A DNA stretch of 13,529 bases from CAYLXP01 sp964387425 (GTDB lineage: Bacteria > Verrucomicrobiota > Kiritimatiellia > UBA8416), in the NCBI GenBank assembly GCA_964387425.1, contig CAYLXP010000142.1, positions 1 through 13,529 on the forward strand. The letters run 5' to 3'. Shown one piece after another: positions 7,888 to 13,529 of this stretch; within the stretch, counting starts at the first letter, position 1; every line of letters starts with the position of its first letter. The position numbers and the translations under genes were made by a program. Below the pieces are notes generated by a model, which did no database searches, was not told the DNA's origin, and was given only the letters and a program-made list of their open reading frames with translations.

Positions 7888-7966
7888 CGACTTGTCCGAC
7901 GTAGCAAGCGAAGCGCGAAGTCGGAAGCCGCAAATGGCAAAACGAGCGAGTATAGCGAGCGAAGTT
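7888..7966. repeat. Structured intergenic sequence abutting the HPr stop codon
   Basis: TCCGAC (7895-7900) and GTCGGA (7920-7925) form a 6-bp stem. The sequence around it is purine-rich and repetitive (GCAAGCGAAGCGCGAAG, then GAGCGA at 7944-7949 and 7957-7962). It ends exactly where the HPr stop codon begins. Its style resembles dispersed intergenic repeats I recall from uncultured bacterial genomes, but only one copy lies in this window, so the repeat status is inferred. Confidence 0.4.
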
Positions 7967-8254
7967 TCAGACCGCCGGCTGGTGGACAAAAGCGGCGTCG
8001 CGTAGTAGTGCTTCGATCGCGTCGAGTGCACTGATGGCGTCACGGCCTTCCGCCTCGACAACGATATGGCCGGACCGTGGCGTCCCAAGCGTCATCAGCC
8101 CAACGGTGCTCTTGCCATCCACGCTTTTCTTGCCGTGGCAGACGTGGATATCGGCTTCAAAACTCTTCGCTGTCTTCGCAAGCATAGCGGCTGCCCGCAA
8201 ATGAAGACCATGTTCGTTATCTATCGTTAAATCGCGTTTAAGCGTTGTTTCCAT
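7967..8254 (-). CDS. HPr family phosphocarrier protein
   Basis: A 95-residue HPr-like protein, slightly longer than the usual 85-90. The phospho-accepting histidine is His18 in HGLHLRAAAML, equivalent to His15; the residue after the arginine is Ala instead of the usual Pro. Ser49 in GKSTVGLMTLG aligns exactly with regulatory Ser46, so control by an HPr kinase/phosphorylase is likely if one is encoded elsewhere. The domain ends with EGRDAISALDAIEALL. I chose the ATG at 8252-8254, preceded by AGGGG at 8 bases. An upstream in-frame ATG at 8330-8332 would add 26 unconserved residues. No enzyme I or EII gene is nearby, so a regulatory role is as likely as sugar transport. Confidence 0.88.
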   Translation of the reverse strand: METTLKRDLTIDNEHGLHLRAAAMLAKTAKSFEADIHVCHGKKSVDGKSTVGLMTLGTPRSGHIVVEAEGRDAISALDAIEALLRDAAFVHQPAV

Positions 8255-8334
8255 GAGCCAAGCCCCTGCTGTCCCTTCCCGTGAACAGACAAATAAAGGC
8301 GGCAGACTACAGCACTCCTCGACATAATGCAATC

Positions 8335-8397
8335 GGGGTTTCCCTGATTTTTCGATAGGGGTTTCCCTCTCCCCGTTTCTGCTTTCCCTGACCCCGC
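8335..8397 (+). repeat. Direct repeats in the HPr/secreted-protein divergent gap
   Basis: GGGGTTTCCCT occurs at 8335-8345 and 8358-8368, a 23-base spacing. A pyrimidine-rich stretch follows that contains TTTCTGCTTTCCC (8376-8388), an exact copy of 478-490. This fills most of the region between the divergent HPr and 8420 genes, where both promoters should lie. The spacing of the direct repeat, about two helical turns, would suit a dimeric regulator, but a degenerate dispersed repeat is equally plausible. Confidence 0.55.
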
Positions 8398-8419
8398 TTT
8401 CCTCCTAGACTTCTCTCCC

Positions 8420-8929
8420 ATGAAGACAATCACTCTATTGGCAACGGTGGCACTCCTTACAGCACTCATGATTCCCCAGGCTGAAGCCCAGTCTGCCGTC
8501 GGCCTTGGTATTCGCAGCCATGTGCTGCACACCGAGTTCGAAGAGTATCCGTTTGACGATGGTGATCTCAGCTATATTGCCGGCTATGAGTACCACGACA
8601 ATAACGGCTACTGGCAGCTCCTGGTTGGGTATACCCCGGATGTGGGTGACGGCACCGTGGTGGACTCCATTATCACCCCCCAGCTGAACCTGCTGATTCA
8701 AGACGGGATTTGGCTGGCCGGCGTCGGAGTTCTTGGTAGCTACGTCGAGACCACGGAGGACAGCGACTGGACTGACGTCTACTGGCAGGTCATGCTGGGG
8801 CTTGAGCTTCCCCTGCCCATCTTCAAGCTGGACATTCTCGCCTACTACCCCTTCGAAAGCTGGAGCACGTTTGGGGACTTCGATACCGATGACATCGAAT
8901 TCGGCGCCTTCGCCAGATTTGAGCTCTAG
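8420..8929 (+). CDS. Secreted beta-rich protein, probable small outer-membrane barrel
   Basis: A 169-residue protein of unknown specific family. A clear signal peptide (about 1-24) has a short basic start, the hydrophobic core LLATVALLTALMI, and an AEA-Q cleavage site. The mature part alternates polar and hydrophobic/aromatic residues in strand-length blocks (YWQLLVGYTP, IWLAGVGVLGSYV, VYWQVMLGLELPL, FKLDILAYYP). Acidic turns separate the blocks, and the chain ends FGAFARFEL. This fits an eight-strand barrel, though the last residue is Leu rather than the usual aromatic. The start codon has no Shine-Dalgarno sequence; the leader is pyrimidine-rich. The gene is divergent from HPr and 208 bases upstream of the protease pair, with no shown functional link. 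Confidence 0.72.
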   Translation: MKTITLLATVALLTALMIPQAEAQSAVGLGIRSHVLHTEFEEYPFDDGDLSYIAGYEYHDNNGYWQLLVGYTPDVGDGTVVDSIITPQLNLLIQDGIWLAGVGVLGSYVETTEDSDWTDVYWQVMLGLELPLPIFKLDILAYYPFESWSTFGDFDTDDIEFGAFARFEL

Positions 8930-9137
8930 CCGCCGCTAGCGTCCCGCACGTTTTCGGAACAGGAGCCACAGCCAGAACCGGAATCGGGCCCACAAGGAGG
9001 CACCGCTGCGGGGGCGGCGACCGTCGGAGCCACGCGAACCGGACGTTCGCGGTGACCGCATATAGTCTCGATCGTGGATTCCCACTGTTTTCCTCCGGCC
9101 CCTTTTTTGCGTGCGTCGCCCGCGCTTTTGCTTCACT
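8930..9137. other. Gap before the protease pair: hairpins and a weak minus-strand ORF
   Basis: Two hairpins are visible: CTAGC/GCTAG (8926-8930 with 8935-8939) at the end of the preceding gene, and CGCGAA/TTCGCG (9033-9038 with 9046-9051). A 41-codon minus-strand ORF (8936-9061) would encode an Arg-rich peptide with the hydrophobic segment FRFWLWLLF. It has no good ribosome site, so I do not call it as a gene. An AAGGAGG at 8994-9000 has no start codon at a suitable distance. Confidence 0.4.
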
Positions 9138-10682
9138 ATGCACGCCATGTTTGCAGGCACAATAACACGCACGGGCTCAGTGTGGCGATTCCGATCTGGA
9201 CGCCGTATCATTGCGCTGTCGCTGACCGGACTGCTCATATTGGCACTCCCGGTCACCTCCACGGCCAACGAAAAGGCACTGCGCCACTCCATCGTCAAGA
9301 TCTACGCCACGATGCAGCGCGACGACTTTGCCCTGCCCTGGCAAAGCTCCCGCCCCATGTCCGGCAACGGCTCCGGCTTCATCATCAAGGGTAAGCGCAT
9401 CCTGACGAATGCCCATGTTGTCTCGAACGCCCGCTTTATCGAGGTGAAAAAGAACGGCAACCCCCGCCGTTTCGAGGCCCGCGTCAAGTTCGCGGGTCAC
9501 GACTGCGATCTTGCCGTCCTGGAAGTCGACGACCCCTCCTTCTTTGAAGGAACGTCACCGGTAGCCTTCGCCAGCGGCCTGCCCCAGCTCAGTGACACGG
9601 TAACCGTCCTCGGCTATCCCATGGGTGGAGCGCGGATCTCCCTGACGGAGGGCGTCGTCTCCCGTATCGATTATAGCGTCTACTCGCACAGCGGAGTTGA
9701 CCAGCACCTCGTACTCCAGGTCGATGCCGCCATCAACCCGGGCAATAGCGGCGGCCCGGTCATGTTCAAGGGCAAGGTGGTTGGGCTGGCTTTTCAAGGC
9801 ATGAGGCAAGCCGACAACATCGGGTATGCTATTCCTGTCCCCGTTATCCGCCACTTCCTCACGGACATCGAAGACGGCACCTACCACGGATACCCGGAGC
9901 TGGGGGCTGCCGTAATGGACACCCGCAACGCCGCCCTGCGCGCGTCGCTCGGGATCCCCAGCGAGGAATCCGGCGTGGCCGTCTATTACATCGACCCCTT
10001 TGGCAGTGCCAAGGGCACGCTCAAGACGGGCGACGTTCTCCTTGGCATCGATAGCTACGACATTGCCGAAGATGGAACCGTGGAGCTGGAAGGCAATACC
10101 GTCGAGTTCTCCGAGCTGCTCGAGCGCAAACAGTGGGGCCAGACCGCCAACTTCCGCGTGCTGCGGAAGGGCACGATCCAGGATATCCCCGTTCCCCTCA
10201 CCAATCCCAAGGATCCCTACATCTTCCGCAACATCTACGATGAGCACCCGGAATACTGCATGGTAGGAGGGCTGGTCTTCTCTCCCCTGTCGCGGGAATA
10301 TCTCCGCACGCTCGGCCGCAACCTGAGCGGCGTCAACCAGCAGCAGCTCCTCTACGTCACCCAGTACGCCAAAGTCGACGGACTGCACGAGGACCGTAGC
10401 GCGTTCGTCGTCCTGATCCGGCGCCTACCGCACCCGGTCAATTCCTACGCCGAGCCCTTCGTCAACGGTCTCGTATCCGAGGTAAACGGCATGCGTATTC
10501 GTGATCTTGACGATATGTTACTAGCACTCGCCAATCCGCAGGAAGGCTATCATGTCATCCGTTTCGCGGGCATGGACGACATCCTCGTACTCGACGCCGA
10601 GCAGGTTCGCGCGGCCCGCCCCGGCATTCTCGCCCGCTATGCCGTGCCGGCACCATTCTATCTCGGGGAGGATCTGAAATGA
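9138..10682 (+). CDS. Deg9/Deg2-like trypsin-fold serine protease with C-terminal PDZ domains
   Basis: An ATP-independent, exported HtrA-family protease, 514 residues from this start. A basic N-terminus and hydrophobic IIALSLTGLLILALPVTSTA give a long signal peptide. The catalytic triad is complete: His93 (ILTNAHVV), Asp124 (DCDLAVLEV) and Ser204 (NPGNSGGP). An FALPWQ motif precedes the protease core. A first PDZ-like domain spans about 255-350. The end (GGLVFSPLSREYLR, SEVNGMRIRDLDDML, DDILVLDAEQ) matches the extra PDZ of plant Deg9/Deg2 from memory rather than classical DegP. Start choice is uncertain: a GTG at 9111 would add 9 residues and no candidate has a Shine-Dalgarno sequence. It overlaps the next gene by 4 bases (ATGA), so the two are translationally coupled. 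Confidence 0.88.
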   Translation: MHAMFAGTITRTGSVWRFRSGRRIIALSLTGLLILALPVTSTANEKALRHSIVKIYATMQRDDFALPWQSSRPMSGNGSGFIIKGKRILTNAHVVSNARFIEVKKNGNPRRFEARVKFAGHDCDLAVLEVDDPSFFEGTSPVAFASGLPQLSDTVTVLGYPMGGARISLTEGVVSRIDYSVYSHSGVDQHLVLQVDAAINPGNSGGPVMFKGKVVGLAFQGMRQADNIGYAIPVPVIRHFLTDIEDGTYHGYPELGAAVMDTRNAALRASLGIPSEESGVAVYYIDPFGSAKGTLKTGDVLLGIDSYDIAEDGTVELEGNTVEFSELLERKQWGQTANFRVLRKGTIQDIPVPLTNPKDPYIFRNIYDEHPEYCMVGGLVFSPLSREYLRTLGRNLSGVNQQQLLYVTQYAKVDGLHEDRSAFVVLIRRLPHPVNSYAEPFVNGLVSEVNGMRIRDLDDMLLALANPQEGYHVIRFAGMDDILVLDAEQVRAARPGILARYAVPAPFYLGEDLK

Positions 10683-12175
10683 GACGATTAACCGTATCGC
10701 TCATCGCCCTCTGCGCAGTCACGATGATTGCCACGGCGCAGCCCGATGGAGGTGCGCCTGTCGTTCGCGTAACCGTAACCTACCAGGAGCACGATCCGTT
10801 CCTGCCGTGGCAGAAGCGCTCTCCCCAGGTGCGCTCGGGATTTGGCACCGTCATCGACGGCGCGCACGTCCTGGCAACCGAAAGCCTCGTTCGCAACCAC
10901 ACGCTCATCGAGATCCAGCTTGCCCGCGCCGGCGAGAAGATCACGACAACGCTGGTCAAGGCCGACCCCCAGGTTGGCCTGGCCCTGTTGCACGTCGCCG
11001 ATGAGTCGCTTCTGGCTGCGCTCAACCCTATCTCGCCGGCAGATGATGCGGCAACCGACAGCGAGGTCGAGATCATACAGATTGATGAAACAAGCGGGAT
11101 TCAGCGTGGCGACGGTCAGCTCGTCAAGGCCCTGGTCGACGCCCTGCCCAACGCCCCATACAGTGCCCTCCAGTACGATGTCCTGACAGACCTTAACGTC
11201 GATGGCAGCGGTGCCCCCGTGCTGTGCAACGGCCGTCTTGCCGGCATCATCCTCAGCTACAGCCGGGCCACCCGTACGGGCAAGATGCTGCCGGCGCTCT
11301 ATATCGCGCGTTTCATTAACGATGCCCGTGATGGTGACTACGACGGCTTCGCTTCTGCCGGCTTCTCCTGGAAGCCTCTCGTCGACCCGACCAAGCGGGC
11401 ATACCTGGGTGTCGGCGCCGAATCCGGCGGCGTCCAGGTGCTTAACTGCCTTCCCGGTAGCGGCGCCGGCGAGGTGCTCAAACCGAACGACGTTATCCTG
11501 AGCTGGGATGGCCATGCGGTTGACAAGCTCGGATACTACGCTGACGACGATTACGAACGCCTGCGCTTTCCTCACCTGATCAAGGGCCGCCGGAAACCAG
11601 GAGATGTCGTTACCGTTGGCATCGTGCGTGACAAAGCGCCCCTCGAGGTGCAGGTCCCGCTCACCTACCGAAACGAAGACGGCGACCTGATACCCGAGAA
11701 CGTGGTGGGTGCCCCCTTCCCCTATCTCATCGATGGAGGACTCGTTATTCGGGAACTCACCGGACGCATGCTGCATGCCTATGGCAGCCAGTGGCAGGCG
11801 CGAACCGAGCCTCGCCTCGCCCATCTCTATCTGACACGCCAATACGCCCCCGAACAGCCCGGCGACCGTGTCGTCCTGCTCTCCGCCGTGCTGCCCGACC
11901 CCATCAACATCGGCTACCAGCACCTCCGCGACCAGATTATCGAAGAGGTCAACGGAAAGCCTGTCCGCAACATTGGCGACGTCTTCCGCATCGTCAACGC
12001 CGAGGGTAGCATCCACAGCATCTCCCTGCGCGCCGTGGAGGTCGACATTGTGCTCGACCAGGAGGAGCTCCCGACGGCCAACCAGCGCATCGCACAGCAG
12101 TACCGCCTCCCCTCCCTCCGCCGCGCTGCAATTGAACACCCAATATCCAACAAGGAACACCCAACGCCCAAGTGA
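10679..12175 (+). CDS. Deg9-like pseudoprotease, paralogue of the upstream protease
   Basis: A 498-residue exported protein with the same layout as its neighbour: signal peptide (1-20, ending ATA-Q), FLPWQ motif, trypsin-like domain, PDZ (about 243-327, starting YLGVGAESGGVQV), and a Deg9-type C-terminal domain (YLIDGGLVIRELTGRML, EEVNGKPVRNIGDVFRIV). The triad is broken: the His position is Ser69 (VLATESLV), the Asp position is Gly100 (VGLALLHV), and only Ser177 (DGSGAPV) remains, in an altered oxyanion loop with a 2-residue insertion. It is therefore predicted inactive and may be a regulatory or structural subunit of the active protease. GGGGAGG at 10665-10671 fixes the start. The last 14 or so codons and the stop lie inside a heptameric palindrome, giving an EHP...EHP tail absent from the paralogue. 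Confidence 0.85.
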   Translation: MRRLTVSLIALCAVTMIATAQPDGGAPVVRVTVTYQEHDPFLPWQKRSPQVRSGFGTVIDGAHVLATESLVRNHTLIEIQLARAGEKITTTLVKADPQVGLALLHVADESLLAALNPISPADDAATDSEVEIIQIDETSGIQRGDGQLVKALVDALPNAPYSALQYDVLTDLNVDGSGAPVLCNGRLAGIILSYSRATRTGKMLPALYIARFINDARDGDYDGFASAGFSWKPLVDPTKRAYLGVGAESGGVQVLNCLPGSGAGEVLKPNDVILSWDGHAVDKLGYYADDDYERLRFPHLIKGRRKPGDVVTVGIVRDKAPLEVQVPLTYRNEDGDLIPENVVGAPFPYLIDGGLVIRELTGRMLHAYGSQWQARTEPRLAHLYLTRQYAPEQPGDRVVLLSAVLPDPINIGYQHLRDQIIEEVNGKPVRNIGDVFRIVNAEGSIHSISLRAVEVDIVLDQEELPTANQRIAQQYRLPSLRRAAIEHPISNKEHPTPK

Positions 12176-12203
12176 TTGGACATTGGACATTCCTTGTTGA
12201 CTG
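12134..12203. repeat. Heptamer-built palindrome overlapping the pseudoprotease 3' end
   Basis: The stretch divides without remainder into ten 7-base units: GAACACC, CAATATC, CAACAAG, GAACACC, CAACGCC, CAAGTGA, TTGGACA, TTGGACA, TTCCTTG, TTGACTG. The two halves are inverted. CAACAAGGAA (12148-12157) pairs perfectly with TTCCTTGTTG (12190-12199). Further CCAA/TTGG pairs lie inside (12161-12164 with 12183-12186, and 12168-12171 with 12176-12179), leaving the loop GTGA. The stop codon TGA of the upstream gene (12173-12175) is in that loop. The structure may also act as a message end. Confidence 0.75.
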
Positions 12204-12219
12204 CTGGAGATTCTCTACC

Positions 12220-12240
12220 GGTGACTGGTGACTAACGACT
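12220..12240 (+). repeat. Three tandem 7-base units
   Basis: GGTGACT, GGTGACT and AACGACT lie end to end. AACGACT is identical to the unit at 7871-7877 and the set fits the same rough consensus, RRTGACY, as the element behind the SPFH genes. It begins 16 bases after the palindrome ends, so both may belong to one composite element. Confidence 0.6.
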
Positions 12241-12349
12241 CCTCTCCCTGCCCCAAACTCAGTTTTCTATTTATCTCCCACCAGTCTTCCTGATATAAAT
12301 CACTTCTGGCGCACGAAACAGATTGCGACCATAGTCACAGGGAGAGCTC

Positions 12350-12616
12350 ATGTTAGAGGAATTCACCAACGTCATTACCAAGTCGCAGCTTACTCTTCCG
12401 GCTTTTGAGCTCGTACTCCTCATGGTTATCCTATCCCTGGGACTCCTCTTCCGCTACGCCCGCACTGGTATCGTTGTCGCCTATCTCTTCATCTACCGCT
12501 GGGGTTGGGGTATTACGGAGCAACTCAGTGATGCTGCCCATTTTGCATACATGCTCTTCGGTGTTACCGTGGGAATCCTAGCCGTCCTCGGCATGTTTGC
12601 GGACACCAGGCAGTAA
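12350..12616 (+). CDS. Small integral membrane protein, unknown function
   Basis: An 88-residue protein I do not recognise. An amphipathic N-terminus is followed by three hydrophobic segments: about 17-35 (PAFELVLLMVILSLGLLF), 40-53 (TGIVVAYLFIYRWG) and 64-83 (FAYMLFGVTVGILAVLGMF). The middle segment is short and aromatic (YRWGWG). GGGAG at 12341-12345, just before the ATG, supports the start. A TATAAAT at 12294-12300 in the AT-richer leader could be part of a promoter, but I see no convincing -35 element. The next gene begins 13 bases after its stop, so the two are probably one transcript and may work together at the membrane. Confidence 0.75.
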   Translation: MLEEFTNVITKSQLTLPAFELVLLMVILSLGLLFRYARTGIVVAYLFIYRWGWGITEQLSDAAHFAYMLFGVTVGILAVLGMFADTRQ

Positions 12617-12629
12617 GGACACCGCCCTG

Positions 12630-13529
12630 ATGAGCAGCCCATCATCACGCTATATAGCAGGCTATGTCGTTCGTGCGATCCTCGGGACCGCGCTAGTCCT
12701 CTGCGCGATCTCGGCCGTACGTGTTCGCTGGGTAGCCCCGGAGTCACGCGTAGACCCCGATCCGCCCTGGGACAAGGCGCTTATCCTGCCGGACAGGCTT
12801 GTTCAGTATGCCTTTGCAAAGCTGGACGAAAGACGTGCGGCGAAGACGCTCCCACCGGCGGGCCCCGAGCCCATCACGCCGCACCAACCGGAGCCAACGC
12901 ACACCCCCACTCCCCCGCCGCCCCCTAAGGCACCTCCCGGTATGCCCGACATGCCAACCCTACCAAGCATGCCCGAGACGCCCGGCACGCCCAAGTTGCC
13001 CGAGATGCCCAGCATGCCGAGTATGCCAACCTTGCCCGGGGAACCGGTTGCCCGCCCGACAACGCCTGCCGCCAAACCCAAATCATCCGGCCAATGGGGT
13101 GTGACCATCGTGCCCGAGGCCAGCGTCTACGGCATGGACAAGAAACGGCTTGGACGCGTCCCGGCCGGAACACCCTTCAAAGTCATTCGCCACGTGGCGG
13201 ACGAGAACGAAGAGGTGATCATCTGTACCATCGTGCTCGGCGGCAAGCGACTGCCCCAGGCAATCATCCGCAAACGAAACGCCGCCCTGCATGACGGAGC
13301 CCTTGGGGACACTACGGAAGCAGAGCGCGATCTCCGCGTCCGGCATGCAAAGCTCCTGGCCGGCATCACCACTCGGGAAAACCAACTCCGGGACAACAGC
13401 AATCCGCACAGGGCGGAATACGTGGCGGCAAGCCGCGAGTACAAGCAGTTCGCCGTAAGGAATAACACCCTCATCAAGGAATACGATAGCGCCGAAGGCC
13501 CCCGCCGGATGGAACTCGCTGACGAGCTT
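12630..13529 (+). CDS. Membrane-anchored protein with Pro/Met tripeptide repeat (3' end missing)
   Basis: The frame stays open for 300 codons from the ATG at 12630 to the right edge. Visible parts: a basic start and one hydrophobic helix (about 12-30, VVRAILGTALVLCAISAV) acting as anchor or signal; a proline-rich linker (about 74-103); twelve xxP tripeptides (104-139), mostly xMP; a segment starting GQWGVTIVPEASVYG (about 153-200) that looks like a small SH3-like beta domain; then a charged, probably helical region (about 215-295). I do not recognise the family. Extended proline-rich linkers of this kind often span the periplasm or cell-wall space. AAGGA at 12615-12619, overlapping the previous stop, is a plausible ribosome site. 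Confidence 0.75.
   Translation, partial: MSSPSSRYIAGYVVRAILGTALVLCAISAVRVRWVAPESRVDPDPPWDKALILPDRLVQYAFAKLDERRAAKTLPPAGPEPITPHQPEPTHTPTPPPPPKAPPGMPDMPTLPSMPETPGTPKLPEMPSMPSMPTLPGEPVARPTTPAAKPKSSGQWGVTIVPEASVYGMDKKRLGRVPAGTPFKVIRHVADENEEVIICTIVLGGKRLPQAIIRKRNAALHDGALGDTTEAERDLRVRHAKLLAGITTRENQLRDNSNPHRAEYVAASREYKQFAVRNNTLIKEYDSAEGPRRMELADEL
12939..13046 (+). repeat. 9-bp minisatellite coding for twelve xxP tripeptides
   Basis: Twelve in-frame 9-base units encode GMP, DMP, TLP, SMP, ETP, GTP, KLP, EMP, SMP, SMP, TLP and GEP. Proline is fixed in every third position and Met or Leu dominates the second. Codons for proline vary (CCC, CCA, CCG), so the array is not a fresh duplication and the protein pattern seems to be maintained. 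Confidence 0.85.

Noticed and set aside
7762..8034. Plus-strand frame overlapping the end of the second SPFH gene
   Set aside because: It runs through the structured repeats into the antisense of HPr; Arg-rich composition and no domain.
8994..9000. Strong AAGGAGG Shine-Dalgarno
   Set aside because: No ATG, GTG or TTG opening a meaningful frame lies 5-12 bases downstream.
10688..12190. 500-codon open frame on the minus strand opposite the pseudoprotease
   Set aside because: It mirrors a GC-rich coding gene; its translation shows no recognisable domain, and the plus strand has a clear signal peptide, PDZ and Deg features.
12939..13046. CRISPR-like or intergenic tandem repeat
   Set aside because: The 9-base period is in frame, encodes xxP tripeptides, and lies inside an open frame of 300 codons, so it is a coding repeat.

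Overview
This window looks like chromosomal DNA from a GC-rich, Gram-negative-type bacterium. Two proteins look exported to the envelope (a small beta-rich protein with a clean signal peptide and an exported-type serine protease). A split glycine decarboxylase (GcvPA and GcvPB), an HPr with the regulatory serine, a plant-type 6-phosphofructokinase, and Deg proteases whose closest remembered relatives are plant Deg9/Deg2 fit an uncultured lineage of the PVC superphylum, for example Kiritimatiellota or a relative. That placement is an inference from gene content, not a measurement. I saw no rRNA, tRNA, CRISPR array, insertion sequence or phage gene.

Layout. At the left edge, on the minus strand, is the 5' part of a phosphofructokinase gene (1-434). 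Diverging from it is one plus-strand run: a histidine-phosphatase gene (519-1118), then gcvT, gcvH, gcvPA and gcvPB (1123-5534), which supply the T, H and two-subunit P proteins of the glycine cleavage system. The L protein is not in the window. Next come two tandem SPFH-domain (band 7/prohibitin-like) membrane-protein genes (5592-7802). A repeat-filled gap separates them from a convergent, minus-strand HPr gene (7967-8254). Diverging from HPr is a small secreted, probably outer-membrane protein gene (8420-8929).

The most interesting part is 9138-12175. Two translationally overlapping genes encode paralogous Deg9-like proteins. The first keeps the whole His-Asp-Ser triad. The second has lost the His and the Asp and keeps only a serine, so it looks like a pseudoprotease partner. 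The last codons and the stop codon of the second gene lie inside a palindromic element built from 7-base units. Related 7-base units occur in the gap after the SPFH genes.

The right end holds a small three-helix membrane protein (12350-12616) and the first 300 codons of a membrane-anchored protein (12630 to the edge) with a proline/methionine tripeptide repeat, a possible SH3-like segment and a charged helical stretch. I cannot assign a function to either.
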